Origin: an uncultured Oscillospiraceae bacterium
GTDB lineage: Bacteria; Bacillota; Clostridia; Oscillospirales; Oscillospiraceae
DNA: 19,301 nt
Assembly: GCA_910588105.1 (NCBI GenBank)
Contig: CAJUQD010000051.1
Span: forward strand, 1-19,301
Reading direction: 5' to 3'
The number at the start of each line of letters is the position of its first letter. Within the stretch, counting starts at the first letter, position 1. The translations under genes and the position numbers were made by a program. Shown here in pieces: positions 7,437-14,702 of this stretch. The notes under the pieces are model-generated. The model worked only from the letters and a program-made list of their open reading frames with translations, was not told the origin of the DNA and searched no databases.

Positions 7437-8300
7437 TTAGTCCCCTGCGCCCGGCTTCTCCGCGCTTCTTGTTTCTGCGGCCCGGGCAAGGGCGCCGGTG
7501 GCGCAGTCCAGGTAATAGCTGGCCGTGTCGGTGGTCACCAGCCATACCGGGGTCAGCCGGATGCCGCCGGACAGGGAGGGGGCCGTCCCCCGCCAGCCCG
7601 GTTCCATAGAGCGCAGGTTGGTACATACATCGCCGGCAGCGGCAATTTCCTCGGAAAAGCGCAGCAGCGCGGTGGGAAGGGTGAGGGCCTCTCCCGGCTC
7701 CGCCGTTCCCCCGGCGGTTATCAGCAGGGTGCCGCCCAGGGAGCACAGCCGTCCCTCCCGGTAGGTAAATTCCACATGGCAGGAGAACACCGGCGCGCCG
7801 TCCCAGCGCTGGGTGAAGCGCAGGGTGGTCTGGCCGTTTTCCTGGCTCAGGCCGGACAGCGCGGCGTCCACCCCCAGATCCTTCAAAAGCGCGGCGGCGT
7901 GATCCTCCGGGCGGGCGGTTTCCCAGCGGGAATTGGGGGCAAGCTCAGCGGTCAGCTCGCCGCCTGCCCGCAGGGACACCTCCCCCAGGGCGCTGCGGTA
8001 GAGGTATACCCCGCCCACCTGGTTGTCCCCCTGGGCATCGCCGCCCAGCAGGGCCCGGGCCAGCCGGGCCTCCTGCTCCAGATCCCGCTCCATGGATAAG
8101 GGGGCCATACCGGTGGCAGGGAAGATGGCGGAGCGGTCCACCTGGATGCCGCCGCGCTCCAGAACCTGCACGGTATGCTCCAGGGCGGAGCGCTCATATT
8201 GGGCGGATTCCCGGCCGCGGGAGGCCACCAGCACCAGCAAAAAGCCGTTGACCACCAGCAGGATGAGGATGATAAGGTTTTTCAGCTTTCGCCACTCCAC
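7437..8300 (-). CDS. yycI: YycI-like WalK-regulatory membrane protein
   Basis: The 287-residue product begins MEWRKLKNLIILILLVVNGF, a single membrane anchor (about 8-26), with the rest outside the cell. The start WRKLKNxxI and the position directly after yycH identify the YycI family, whose members contact the WalK membrane helices with YycH and tune kinase activity (repressing in B. subtilis, activating in S. aureus). The C-terminus reads IRLTPVWLVTTDTASYYLDCATGAL, as expected for the last beta-sheet domain. The start is a GTG at 8300, with AAGGAGG ten bases upstream (8317-8311), 22 bases after the yycH stop; a long open frame upstream of it is a shadow of yycH. Sequence similarity in this family is low, so assignment rests partly on context. 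Confidence 0.75.
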   Translation of the reverse strand: MEWRKLKNLIILILLVVNGFLLVLVASRGRESAQYERSALEHTVQVLERGGIQVDRSAIFPATGMAPLSMERDLEQEARLARALLGGDAQGDNQVGGVYLYRSALGEVSLRAGGELTAELAPNSRWETARPEDHAAALLKDLGVDAALSGLSQENGQTTLRFTQRWDGAPVFSCHVEFTYREGRLCSLGGTLLITAGGTAEPGEALTLPTALLRFSEEIAAAGDVCTNLRSMEPGWRGTAPSLSGGIRLTPVWLVTTDTASYYLDCATGALARAAETRSAEKPGAGD

Positions 8301-8322
8301 GGTTCGGCCGCCTCCTTCCTGT

Positions 8323-9582
8323 TCAAGCCGCCGCCCAATGGGGGGAGACGGATGGGCCGCCTGTGTCCAGATATTGGATGACCAGTTCCCGCTGCTCCCG
8401 GGCGATGCTGGGCAGCATGGCGGCGGCCTTGTCGATGGGCAGCAGCAGTGTGTGTTCGCCGTTGGGGGTATAGCTGCGAAAGTGGAGGGTGAACTGGGTG
8501 ATATACCCGTCTTTGACCCAGAACTCCGCCGCCCAGCCCTCGCCGCCCAGATAGACGGGGCAGCCGCCCAGCAGGTATCCAAAGCGCAGGCACAGTGCCT
8601 CCTGGTCCTTTTGGGCGGAGACGAGGTAGAGCCGGGCCTCCCCGCACAGCGCGCCTAGCGTGCCCTCGGCCAGCGAGCGGGCCTTGTCCACCGCACCGGC
8701 CAGAGCGGGCCCTGTGGGGTATTTTCCCCCCCAGGACGCCCGGTAGGTTACGGTGCCGTTTGTGCCGACCACCAGCCGGTCGTCGCCGTCCACATAGACC
8801 TCGCCATCGCTTACCGGGGCATGGTTCTGGCTGTTGAAGGACAGCGCGTCCAGCACTGCGGACACGCCGCCCCCCAGGGGATTGGCTGCGGCGTAGCAGG
8901 GCCCTTGCTGGGCCACCTCAGTGACCAGGGTATAGGGGGAGAGGAGCTGGGACAGCTCCGGGTTTTCAAAGGCAAAATAGGCTGCGTTGGATGTGACGGC
9001 GGCGGTGGCGGGATCCAGATGGAGGGTCTGGGTCAGGGCGGTGGAGCAGCAGAAGAACTGCCCCCCCTCCGCCTCCTGCCAGCACAATAAAACCTCATCC
9101 CCCTGGCCGGCGCACAGCAGCACCCGGCGGGCCGAGCCGTCCGGCTCCGCCGTCCCCGCGCCCTGGAGCCAATGTTCCAGGGCGGACAGGGGGACATCCC
9201 CGGCGAAATCAAAATAGACGCCCTTACCAGTCAAATACCGGCGCCACTGTGCCTCGGAGATGGGCAGGGCATCTCCGGCGGAGGCCAGCGCATCCCCCAG
9301 CAGGGCGCCCAGGGGGGGAAAGAGCTCCTCCAGCTGTGTCTGGTCATACTGTACGCCGCAGCGCCCCCCTTCCCCGGAGACGGCCAGCCGGGCGGGGAGC
9401 ATGGCAACCCCCTGGCTGGCGGTGGAGGCACTGGGGTTAAGGCTCTCCTGGGGGGAGAGCAGCTCCAGCACGCCGCTGTCCCGGACTAAAGGGGTCATGG
9501 ACAGCAGGTAGGCGGCGGACAGGGACAGCAGGACGATAAGGGCGTCCTTGCCCCACTCAACAAGGCGGCGCTTATCCTCCAT
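8323..9582 (-). CDS. yycH: YycH-like WalK-regulatory membrane protein
   Basis: The 419-residue product has a short cytoplasmic start (MEDKRRLVEWGKD), one membrane helix (about 13-30, ALIVLLSLSAAYLLSM) and a large extracellular part, the YycH topology. It sits between walK and yycI, the conserved order. YycH binds YycI and WalK in the membrane. The start is ATG 9582 with GGAGGAGG six bases upstream (9596-9589), inside the end of walK, so the two genes overlap by 11 bases and are probably translationally coupled. The C-terminal half (GGKYPTG, then LRFGYLLGGCPVYLG and FRSYTPNGEHTLLLP) shows the repeated sheet motifs of the family. Length is near the usual 430-450. Confidence 0.8.
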   Translation of the reverse strand: MEDKRRLVEWGKDALIVLLSLSAAYLLSMTPLVRDSGVLELLSPQESLNPSASTASQGVAMLPARLAVSGEGGRCGVQYDQTQLEELFPPLGALLGDALASAGDALPISEAQWRRYLTGKGVYFDFAGDVPLSALEHWLQGAGTAEPDGSARRVLLCAGQGDEVLLCWQEAEGGQFFCCSTALTQTLHLDPATAAVTSNAAYFAFENPELSQLLSPYTLVTEVAQQGPCYAAANPLGGGVSAVLDALSFNSQNHAPVSDGEVYVDGDDRLVVGTNGTVTYRASWGGKYPTGPALAGAVDKARSLAEGTLGALCGEARLYLVSAQKDQEALCLRFGYLLGGCPVYLGGEGWAAEFWVKDGYITQFTLHFRSYTPNGEHTLLLPIDKAAAMLPSIAREQRELVIQYLDTGGPSVSPHWAAA

Positions 9583-11044
9583 GGCCGGCCTCCTCCCCGG
9601 GCCCGCGGACCGGCAGCTCCATGCGGATGGTGAGGCCCGGCTCGGACTTGTCAACCAGATACAGCCTGCCCTCGTGCTGCTTCATGATCTCCTGGGCGAT
9701 GGACAGCCCAAGCCCTGTCCCCCCGGACTGGCGGGAGCGGGCCTTGTCCACCCGGTAGAACCGCTCGAAAATACGTCCCCGGTCGCCCTTTGGAATGCCG
9801 ATGCCGTTGTCGTCCACCTCCATCCACACCCGGTCCCCCGTCTGCCCGGCAGACAGCACAATCCGCCCCCCGTCGGGGGTGTACTTGATGGCGTTGGACA
9901 CAATGTTCATCATCACCTGCATGATCCGCTCCCGGTCCGCCCGCACCTGGGGGAGGTGTTCCGGCAGGCGCAGCTCCACCGTGTGGGCGTGGTTCTGGGC
10001 GTCCATCAAAACGGCCTGGTAGGTGTCGTCCACCGCCTTGGCAAAGGGGAAAGCGGTCAGGCGCAGCTCGCTGCGGCCTGAGTCGAACCGGGACAGGGTG
10101 AGCAGATCCTGAAGAATGTGGGTCATGCGATCAGATTCATTGAGAATGACCCCCAAAAAGCGCTGCTCCATCTCGGCGGGCAGTTCGCCCACCCCATCGG
10201 CCAGGGTTTCGGCATAGCTTTTGATGTTGGTCAAAGGGGTGCGCAGCTCGTGGGACACATTGGCCACAAAATCCTTGCGCTGCTGTTCGGCCTTTTCCAG
10301 CTCGGCGATATTGGTTTCCAGCTGCTGGGCCATGGCGTTGAAACTCTCGGTGAGCTGGCCGATCTCATCGCTGGAGGTGATTTCCAGCTTCCGGGAGAAA
10401 TCCCCCTGGGCCACCTGCTCAATACCGTCGGTGAGCCGCTGGAGGGGATCCACCATGGTCTTGGACAGCAGGAAGGAGAGCAGGACGGAGATGATGAGGC
10501 CAAGGGCCAGCGCCTCCATGATGAGGGAGAACATTTCGGCGTTGAGGCTGCGGGCGGTCTCCCGGCTGTCCAGGATATAGACGATATAGGAATGCCCGTC
10601 CCGGGTGATGGGGATGGCGGCGTCCATATAATCGGCGGTAACGCTGCTGTCGAAGCCGGGCGTCCCTAGAAGGGCGGTGGAGATATTGGGGGTGACGGTG
10701 ACGCCCCCCTCCGGTGGGACGGCGGAGCCGCCCAGGCAGCGCCCAGTGGACCCGTCCAGCACGAAAAAGTTACGGTTGCGCCTGTCTACCCCCAGGATGC
10801 CGGCGTAAGCGGACAGCACCTCCTGTACCATGGCCGCGCCGTCCTCCTCGTCCGGGGTGGCGGTCTGGAGGTTTCGGACGAAGTCGGCGTTGTCCGGGCC
10901 GAAAGCGTCGGCGATCTGCTGGTAAAAGTCGTTGATATAGTAGCCGGTGACCGAATTCATCAAAAACGCGCCCACCACCACCATCAGAGATACGATGAGC
11001 AGCACCATGATAAGCACCAGTTTAATGTGCAGGTTGCGGCGCAT
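9572..11044 (-). CDS. walK: cell-wall sensor histidine kinase WalK, PAS-less form
   Basis: The 490-residue protein has helix 1 (about 9-30), an extracellular sensor part (31-170), helix 2 (about 172-194), a HAMP domain (195-247), then a histidine kinase core: H-box FVANVSHELRTP with phospho-accepting His265, N-box NIVSNAIKY (380-388), G1 DNGIGI (412-417), F-box FERFYRVD and G2 GGTGLGLS (441-448). It phosphorylates WalR in response to wall status. Known WalK proteins carry a cytoplasmic PAS domain between HAMP and the H-box; here only about 10 residues separate them, which explains the short length (B. subtilis WalK about 611). The start is ATG 11044, with AAAGGAGG seven bases away (11059-11052). 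An intergenic gap of 275 bases with two hairpins separates it from walR. Confidence 0.92.
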   Translation of the reverse strand: MRRNLHIKLVLIMVLLIVSLMVVVGAFLMNSVTGYYINDFYQQIADAFGPDNADFVRNLQTATPDEEDGAAMVQEVLSAYAGILGVDRRNRNFFVLDGSTGRCLGGSAVPPEGGVTVTPNISTALLGTPGFDSSVTADYMDAAIPITRDGHSYIVYILDSRETARSLNAEMFSLIMEALALGLIISVLLSFLLSKTMVDPLQRLTDGIEQVAQGDFSRKLEITSSDEIGQLTESFNAMAQQLETNIAELEKAEQQRKDFVANVSHELRTPLTNIKSYAETLADGVGELPAEMEQRFLGVILNESDRMTHILQDLLTLSRFDSGRSELRLTAFPFAKAVDDTYQAVLMDAQNHAHTVELRLPEHLPQVRADRERIMQVMMNIVSNAIKYTPDGGRIVLSAGQTGDRVWMEVDDNGIGIPKGDRGRIFERFYRVDKARSRQSGGTGLGLSIAQEIMKQHEGRLYLVDKSEPGLTIRMELPVRGPGEEAGHGG

Positions 11045-11062
11045 GGCGGCGCCTCCTTTCTC

Positions 11063-11123
11063 TCCGCCGTCGGCGGAAGGGTCCCCTCCAAGGGCCCGCT
11101 TTCCGCTTGTGCGGAAAGCGGGC
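11063..11123. repeat. hairpins in the walK leader
   Basis: A perfect 13-bp stem with a TTGT loop (11094-11106 with 11111-11123) and a palindrome TCCGCCG-T-CGGCGGA (11063-11077) precede the walK ribosome binding site by a few bases. No T-run follows on the - strand. They could shape walK translation relative to walR. Confidence 0.55.
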
Positions 11124-11246
11124 AAAGACACAATATATAAGTGCAGAACCCCCTTTGGATTCCCCTAGGGACGCCCTATACGGCCGTTGGGCAATTGTTT
11201 TCAGGCGCACAGGGCTGCTCTGGCGCTGGAACCCCTGATTGGTGCT

Positions 11247-11312
11247 GCCGCCTGTGCCTGGGCGCTGAGGGGCGGTCTACGGGCCGCGCCTCAGCGCCCA
11301 GGCACAGGCGGC
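11247..11312. repeat. perfect 24-bp inverted repeat directly after walR
   Basis: Arms 11247-11270 and 11289-11312 are exact reverse complements, with an 18-nt loop that itself allows GCGG/CCGC pairing (11272-11275 with 11284-11287). On the - strand the structure begins 7 bases past the walR stop. No U-run follows it on that strand. It is a very stable hairpin lying between regulator and kinase. Confidence 0.88.
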
Positions 11313-11319
11313 TCGTATT

Positions 11320-12021
11320 TTATGCACCAAACGCGTAGCCCAGCCCCCGGCGGGTGACAATGAATTTGGGGTCGGCGGGGTCGTCCTCCAGCTTTTCGCG
11401 AAGGCGCCGGATGGCCACGTCCACCGCCCGCATGTCGCCCACGTAACCGTCGTAGTTCCAGACCTGCTCCATCAACGACTCCCGGCTCACCGCCTGTCCG
11501 CGGGCGGAGGCCAGCGTTTTCACCAGCTCGTATTCCCGCTGGGTCAGATCCAGGGCCTCCCCATCCTTGTACACCAGCATGGCATCCAGATCCACCTGGA
11601 CCCGCCCCAGCTCCAGGCGGTTGGCCGCAGCCTGGGGATTGGCCTTTGCCAGCATTTCCGTGCGGCGGATATTGCTCTTCACCCGGGCCAGCAGCTCCCG
11701 CATGGAGAAGGGCTTGGTGATATAGTCGTCCGCCCCCAGCTCCAGGCCCAGCACCTTGTCCGTCTCTTCCTCCCGGGCGGTGAGCATGATAATGGGGGTG
11801 GCCCGCCCCTGGTCGCGCAGGGTGCGGCACACCTGGAAGCCGTCCATTTTGGGCAGCATCAGATCCAGCAGGATCAGGTCCGGGTCCTGATCCAGGGCCA
11901 GGCGCAGCCCCGCGGCCCCATCCAGGGCCTCCAGAGTATCGTATCCCTCCCGCTGGAGGTTGAAGGTGAGGATGTCCACAATGTTGCGTTCGTCCTCCAC
12001 CACCAGGATTTTTTTACCCAT
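11320..12021 (-). CDS. walR: response regulator WalR, OmpR/PhoB family
   Basis: The 233-residue protein has a receiver domain (1-120) with acidic pocket VVEDE (9-11), phospho-acceptor Asp53 in LILLDLMLP, Thr81 and Lys103 in KPF, then a winged-helix DNA-binding domain (about 130-230; TQREYELVKTL, then RRLREKLE and TRRGLGYAF). In Firmicutes WalR directs autolysin and wall-turnover genes and is often essential. Adjacent walK, yycH and yycI fix it as WalR rather than PhoP. The ATG at 12021 has AGGAGG six bases upstream (12033-12028), and the NUDIX stop is 32 bases upstream, so the two genes are probably co-transcribed. Confidence 0.93.
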   Translation of the reverse strand: MGKKILVVEDERNIVDILTFNLQREGYDTLEALDGAAGLRLALDQDPDLILLDLMLPKMDGFQVCRTLRDQGRATPIIMLTAREEETDKVLGLELGADDYITKPFSMRELLARVKSNIRRTEMLAKANPQAAANRLELGRVQVDLDAMLVYKDGEALDLTQREYELVKTLASARGQAVSRESLMEQVWNYDGYVGDMRAVDVAIRRLREKLEDDPADPKFIVTRRGLGYAFGA

Positions 12022-12053
12022 AGCGTTCCTCCTGTTTTTTCCGGCGGCGGGGG

Positions 12054-12602
12054 TTACTCCCCGGCCTCCGCCTTCATCAGCCGGTCCGCCCGGAACAGGG
12101 CGGCCAGGGTCTTGGCGTCGTTGATGCGTCCGTCCGCCGCCTGGGAGAGCGCCTCGCCAAAGGGCAGCTTGAAGGGCTCCAAAAACTCATCACGGTCCAG
12201 GTGGCGCTCCCCAAAGGTGAGGCCGCGGGCCAGGAACAGGTAGAGCATCTCATCGGTGTATCCCACGGTGGGCATAATGTGGCCCAGGGCGTCCCACCGC
12301 TCCGCCTCGGCTCCGATCTCCTCTTTCAGCTCCCGGCGGATGGCGTCAAAGGGATCCTCCCCTGGCTCCAGCTTGCCCGCCGGGATCTCGGTGACCACCT
12401 TGTGGTAGGGATAGCGGAACTGGCGCTCCAGATAGACGTTCCCCTCTCCATCCAGCGCCACCACCGCCGCCCCGCCGGGATGGTGGACAAACTCCCGGAT
12501 GGCGGTGTCCCCGTTGGCCAGCCCCACCTGGTCCAGATAGACCTTCAGCAGCCGCCCGTCAAAAACCTGGCTGCTGGACAGCGTTTTCTCACTCAGTTCC
12601 AT
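12054..12602 (-). CDS. NUDIX hydrolase, ADP-ribose pyrophosphatase type
   Basis: The 182-residue product contains a complete NUDIX box GX5EX7REUXEEXGU, read as G-KLEPG-E-DPFDAIR-RELKEEIGA. The preceding strand YLERQFRYPYHKVVTEIPAG is typical of ADP-ribose pyrophosphatases (NudF type), which split ADP-ribose to AMP and ribose 5-phosphate in the cytoplasm with Mg2+. The start ATG 12602 is chosen for GGGAGGT seven bases upstream; an upstream ATG at 12632 lacks a binding site. It is the first gene of the minus-strand run that continues into walR, and it is divergent from the DUF815 gene, with both promoters in the 150-base gap. Substrate is inferred from family resemblance only. Confidence 0.9.
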   Translation of the reverse strand: MELSEKTLSSSQVFDGRLLKVYLDQVGLANGDTAIREFVHHPGGAAVVALDGEGNVYLERQFRYPYHKVVTEIPAGKLEPGEDPFDAIRRELKEEIGAEAERWDALGHIMPTVGYTDEMLYLFLARGLTFGERHLDRDEFLEPFKLPFGEALSQAADGRINDAKTLAALFRADRLMKAEAGE

Positions 12603-12641
12603 GCGGAATACCTCCCGGCACGTTATTTTCACATTTTAGGT

Positions 12642-12650
12642 ATTTTACCA
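12642..12650 (-). promoter_or_regulatory. possible extended -10 promoter of the NUDIX-wal operon
   Basis: On the - strand TGGTAAAAT (12650-12642) gives an extended -10 element with one mismatch in the hexamer. The -35 region (TTCCTA) is weak. It is placed about 35 bases upstream of the NUDIX ATG. Confidence 0.35.
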
Positions 12651-12704
12651 CAGCGGAGGGAAAATAGGAAGTCCAAAGTCAGATTTTCCCGGGAAATTGA
12701 GGGA

Positions 12705-12733
12705 TTGCCATTTGGACGCGGATACTTTATAAT
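12705..12733 (+). promoter_or_regulatory. sigma-A promoter of the DUF815 gene
   Basis: TTGCCA (12705-12710), 17 bases, TATAAT (12728-12733). The start would be near 12740, giving a leader of only about 15 bases, just enough to hold GAGGTGA before the ATG at 12755. Confidence 0.82.
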
Positions 12734-12754
12734 ATCCCCATCGAGGTGAATTTG

Positions 12755-13948
12755 ATGAATGTAAAGACCATGCTGGCCGCCCTGCGGGGGGTGACGGCCT
12801 ATAAGGACATCCTGGCCCAGCCGGTGATGGAGTGCGCCCTGCGCCTGCTGGCCGGGGCCGCCCACGGGGACGGCCTGGGCGGGCTGGAGGCGTATACCGA
12901 CCTGTTCCACCGGCTGCGCATGGAGGGGCAGCCCGGGCTGGGCCAGTGGCTGGGGGAGGCCCTGCGCTGGTCGGAGGGGCCCTATCCGCTACTGGCCCAG
13001 CGGGGGGATCGGGACCCGGCGCTGGAGCAGGCGGCGCGGCTGGATATCTCCGCCTTTGAGCTGCTGGCCAGTGTGGACTGCGACAGGTGGCTTAGCCACC
13101 TGGGCAGGCTGCTGGACAGCGACTACCAGGGGGTGCTCACCTCCCTGCCCCGGTGGCAGCGGGGGGTGCCCTTCTCCTTTGACCAGCTTACCGCTGCCTA
13201 CCGGGAGGAGGGCGCGGGCCAGTTTGCCCGCTTCCGGGCTTTTGTGTGGGAGAATGGGGCGCTCATCCCGGTGGAGCGGCCGGACTGCCCGACCTCGGAC
13301 CAGCTTTTGGGCTATGAGGAGCAGCGGGCGGAGGTGGAGCGCAACACCCGAGCGCTTATGGAGGGGAAGTATGTGAACAACGTGCTCCTCTACGGCGAGA
13401 GCGGCACGGGCAAGTCGGCCACGGTGAAGCACCTGCTCACCCTGCCGGGGATGGAGGAGCTGCGGCTCATCGAGGCGGACAAGGCGGATCTGGGCGGACT
13501 GCCCGCCCTCATCCGGAAGCTGGACGGGCGGCGGCAGAAGTTCATCGTGTTCATCGACGACCTCACCTTTGACCGGGACGACCCTACATATTCGGTGCTG
13601 AAGACCATTTTGGAGGGGGGCGTGGAGCGCAGGCCCCAAAACGTGGCGGTATACGCCACCTCCAACCGCCGTCACCTGGTGCGCCAGACCATTTCCGAGC
13701 GGGCGGGGGACGAGATGGATCGCTCCGAGACCATCCGGGAAAAGACCTCCTTGGCCGACCGTTTCGGGGTGCGGGTGCTGTTCCAGGGGCTGGGCAAGGG
13801 GGAGTATCTGGCCCTGGTGGATATGCTGGCGGGGCAGAATGGCGTGAACCTGCCCCTAGAGGAGCTCCACCGCCGGGCGGTGGCCTGGGAGCGGTTCCAT
13901 GGGGCGCAGACCCCCAGAACCGCCCTGCAATTCATCCTTTCGCTGTAG
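12755..13948 (+). CDS. DUF815-family AAA+ ATP-binding protein
   Basis: The 397-residue protein has an N-terminal region of about 175 residues with no motif I recognise, then SDQLLGYEEQRAEVERNTRALMEG and an AAA+ core: Walker A GESGTGKS (214-221), Walker B FIVFIDD (263-269), a sensor-1-like YATSNRRHLV (300-309), and a late TSLADRFGVRVLF (331-343). This arrangement is that of DUF815, a cytoplasmic ATPase family related to DnaA/DnaC-like loaders whose role is not established. The ATG at 12755 has GAGG eight bases upstream; a GTG at 12746 lies in the binding site. The gene has its own promoter and faces away from the NUDIX gene. The leader ORF and RNHCP gene follow within 140 bases on the same strand with no terminator between, so they may share the transcript. 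Confidence 0.88.
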   Translation: MNVKTMLAALRGVTAYKDILAQPVMECALRLLAGAAHGDGLGGLEAYTDLFHRLRMEGQPGLGQWLGEALRWSEGPYPLLAQRGDRDPALEQAARLDISAFELLASVDCDRWLSHLGRLLDSDYQGVLTSLPRWQRGVPFSFDQLTAAYREEGAGQFARFRAFVWENGALIPVERPDCPTSDQLLGYEEQRAEVERNTRALMEGKYVNNVLLYGESGTGKSATVKHLLTLPGMEELRLIEADKADLGGLPALIRKLDGRRQKFIVFIDDLTFDRDDPTYSVLKTILEGGVERRPQNVAVYATSNRRHLVRQTISERAGDEMDRSETIREKTSLADRFGVRVLFQGLGKGEYLALVDMLAGQNGVNLPLEELHRRAVAWERFHGAQTPRTALQFILSL

Positions 13949-13979
13949 GGCGCCTAAAAAACATCAGGAGATTTTTACT

Positions 13980-14018
13980 ATGTTTAACAACTATACGGAT
14001 TCGGTGATTGTGGCCTGA
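13980..14018 (+). CDS. 12-codon leader peptide ORF upstream of RNHCP gene
   Basis: ATG 13980 has AGGAG nine bases upstream (13966-13970) and the frame reads MFNNYTDSVIVA then TGA. The stop ends two bases before the first arm of a hairpin that competes with one covering the RNHCP ribosome binding site. A terminating ribosome at this stop would cover that arm. This is the geometry of a regulatory leader peptide; the trigger is unknown. Length is too short for statistics, so support comes from the binding site and position. Confidence 0.55.
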   Translation: MFNNYTDSVIVA

Positions 14019-14020
14019 CC

Positions 14021-14081
14021 GGGAGGTTTGCGTCACAGACTATCACCCAAACCTCCCAAAAGAATCAAATCTTTTAGGAGG
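14021..14081 (+). promoter_or_regulatory. two mutually exclusive hairpins, candidate translation attenuator
   Basis: Arm 1 GGGAGGTTTG (14021-14030) pairs perfectly with arm 2 CAAACCTCCC (14048-14057). Arm 2 can instead pair with arm 3: CCTCC (14052-14056) with GGAGG (14077-14081), one C-A mismatch, then AAAAGA (14058-14063) with TCTTTT (14070-14075) and a six-base loop. Arm 3 is the RNHCP ribosome binding site, seven bases from its ATG. No T-run follows, so control would act on translation. Confidence 0.62.
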
Positions 14082-14089
14082 GCAATTCC

Positions 14090-14491
14090 ATGAATCGAGA
14101 AAACAAGCGTAAGCAATACGAAAAAGGTTACTACAAAACCCATCCCTGCCGCGACAGTTTCACCTGCCGGGTGTGTGGTCGGTTGGCAAGCCCCCAGGGG
14201 GCGGGGAGCGAACACCGCAACCACTGTCCCAACTGCCTGACCAGCCTCCATATGGACATGGAGCCCGGTGACCGGGCTTCTGATTGCGGCGGCATCATGG
14301 AGCCCATCGCGGTGTGGGTGCGCAAGGGGGGCGAGTGGGCGGTGATCCACCGCTGCCGCCGGTGCGGGGCGCTGTCCTCCAACAGGGTGGCGGCGGACGA
14401 CAACCCCAGGAAGCTGGTGTCCATCGCCATGAAGCCAGTGGCTTGCCCGCCCTTCCCCATCGAGCGGTTGGAAGAGCTGGCGGGGGAGTGA
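14090..14491 (+). CDS. RNHCP-domain zinc-ribbon protein
   Basis: The 133-residue basic protein carries the RNHCP signature: FTCRVCG (24-30), HRNHCPNCL (42-50), a LHMDMEPGDRA stretch, a CGGIMEPI segment, HRCRRCG (87-93) and NRVAADDN (98-105). Three CxxC pairs (C26/C29, C46/C49, C89/C92) suggest one or two bound zinc ions. The family is widespread in Firmicutes and Actinobacteria and has no established function; zinc-ribbon form and charge hint at nucleic acid or ribosome binding. ATG 14090 has GGAGGG (14077-14082) seven bases upstream, within the candidate attenuator. A strong terminator follows four bases after the stop. Confidence 0.9.
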   Translation: MNRENKRKQYEKGYYKTHPCRDSFTCRVCGRLASPQGAGSEHRNHCPNCLTSLHMDMEPGDRASDCGGIMEPIAVWVRKGGEWAVIHRCRRCGALSSNRVAADDNPRKLVSIAMKPVACPPFPIERLEELAGE

Positions 14492-14494
14492 CGG

Positions 14495-14532
14495 AAGCGG
14501 CGCGCGGTCTTTTGCCGCGCGCCGCTTTTTTT
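14495..14532 (+). terminator. intrinsic terminator after the RNHCP gene
   Basis: A perfect 12-bp GC-rich stem (14496-14507 with 14515-14526, loop TCTTTTG) runs into seven Ts (14526-14532). The A at 14495 extends it by one pair. Confidence 0.92.
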
Positions 14533-14702
14533 GCCAAAAGGGGGGAGCACAACCGCCGTCGGCGGGGCTGTTTCAGGAGCAGCTGGCCGGAATGGCGGGG
14601 ATGTCCCGCCAGGAGGGGACAGGCCAGGCTGCGCCGGACGTTGATAATAAGGCATCCTGAGAGTGGGAAGACCCTTCGGTAGCCAGAGGAGGACTTCCCG
14701 TG
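14533..14702. other. structured intergenic region, no gene seen
   Basis: This 170-base gap separates the RNHCP terminator from the ttcA stop. Three pairings are visible: an outer stem (about 14579-14588 with 14622-14632, one bulge) around GGCGGG/CCCGCC (14594-14599 with 14605-14610), and GGGAAG/CTTCCC (14665-14670 with 14694-14699) enclosing a small ACC/GGT hairpin. No promoter or T-run is clear on either strand. It may be a 3' element of the ttcA transcript or an unrecognised RNA. Confidence 0.4.
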
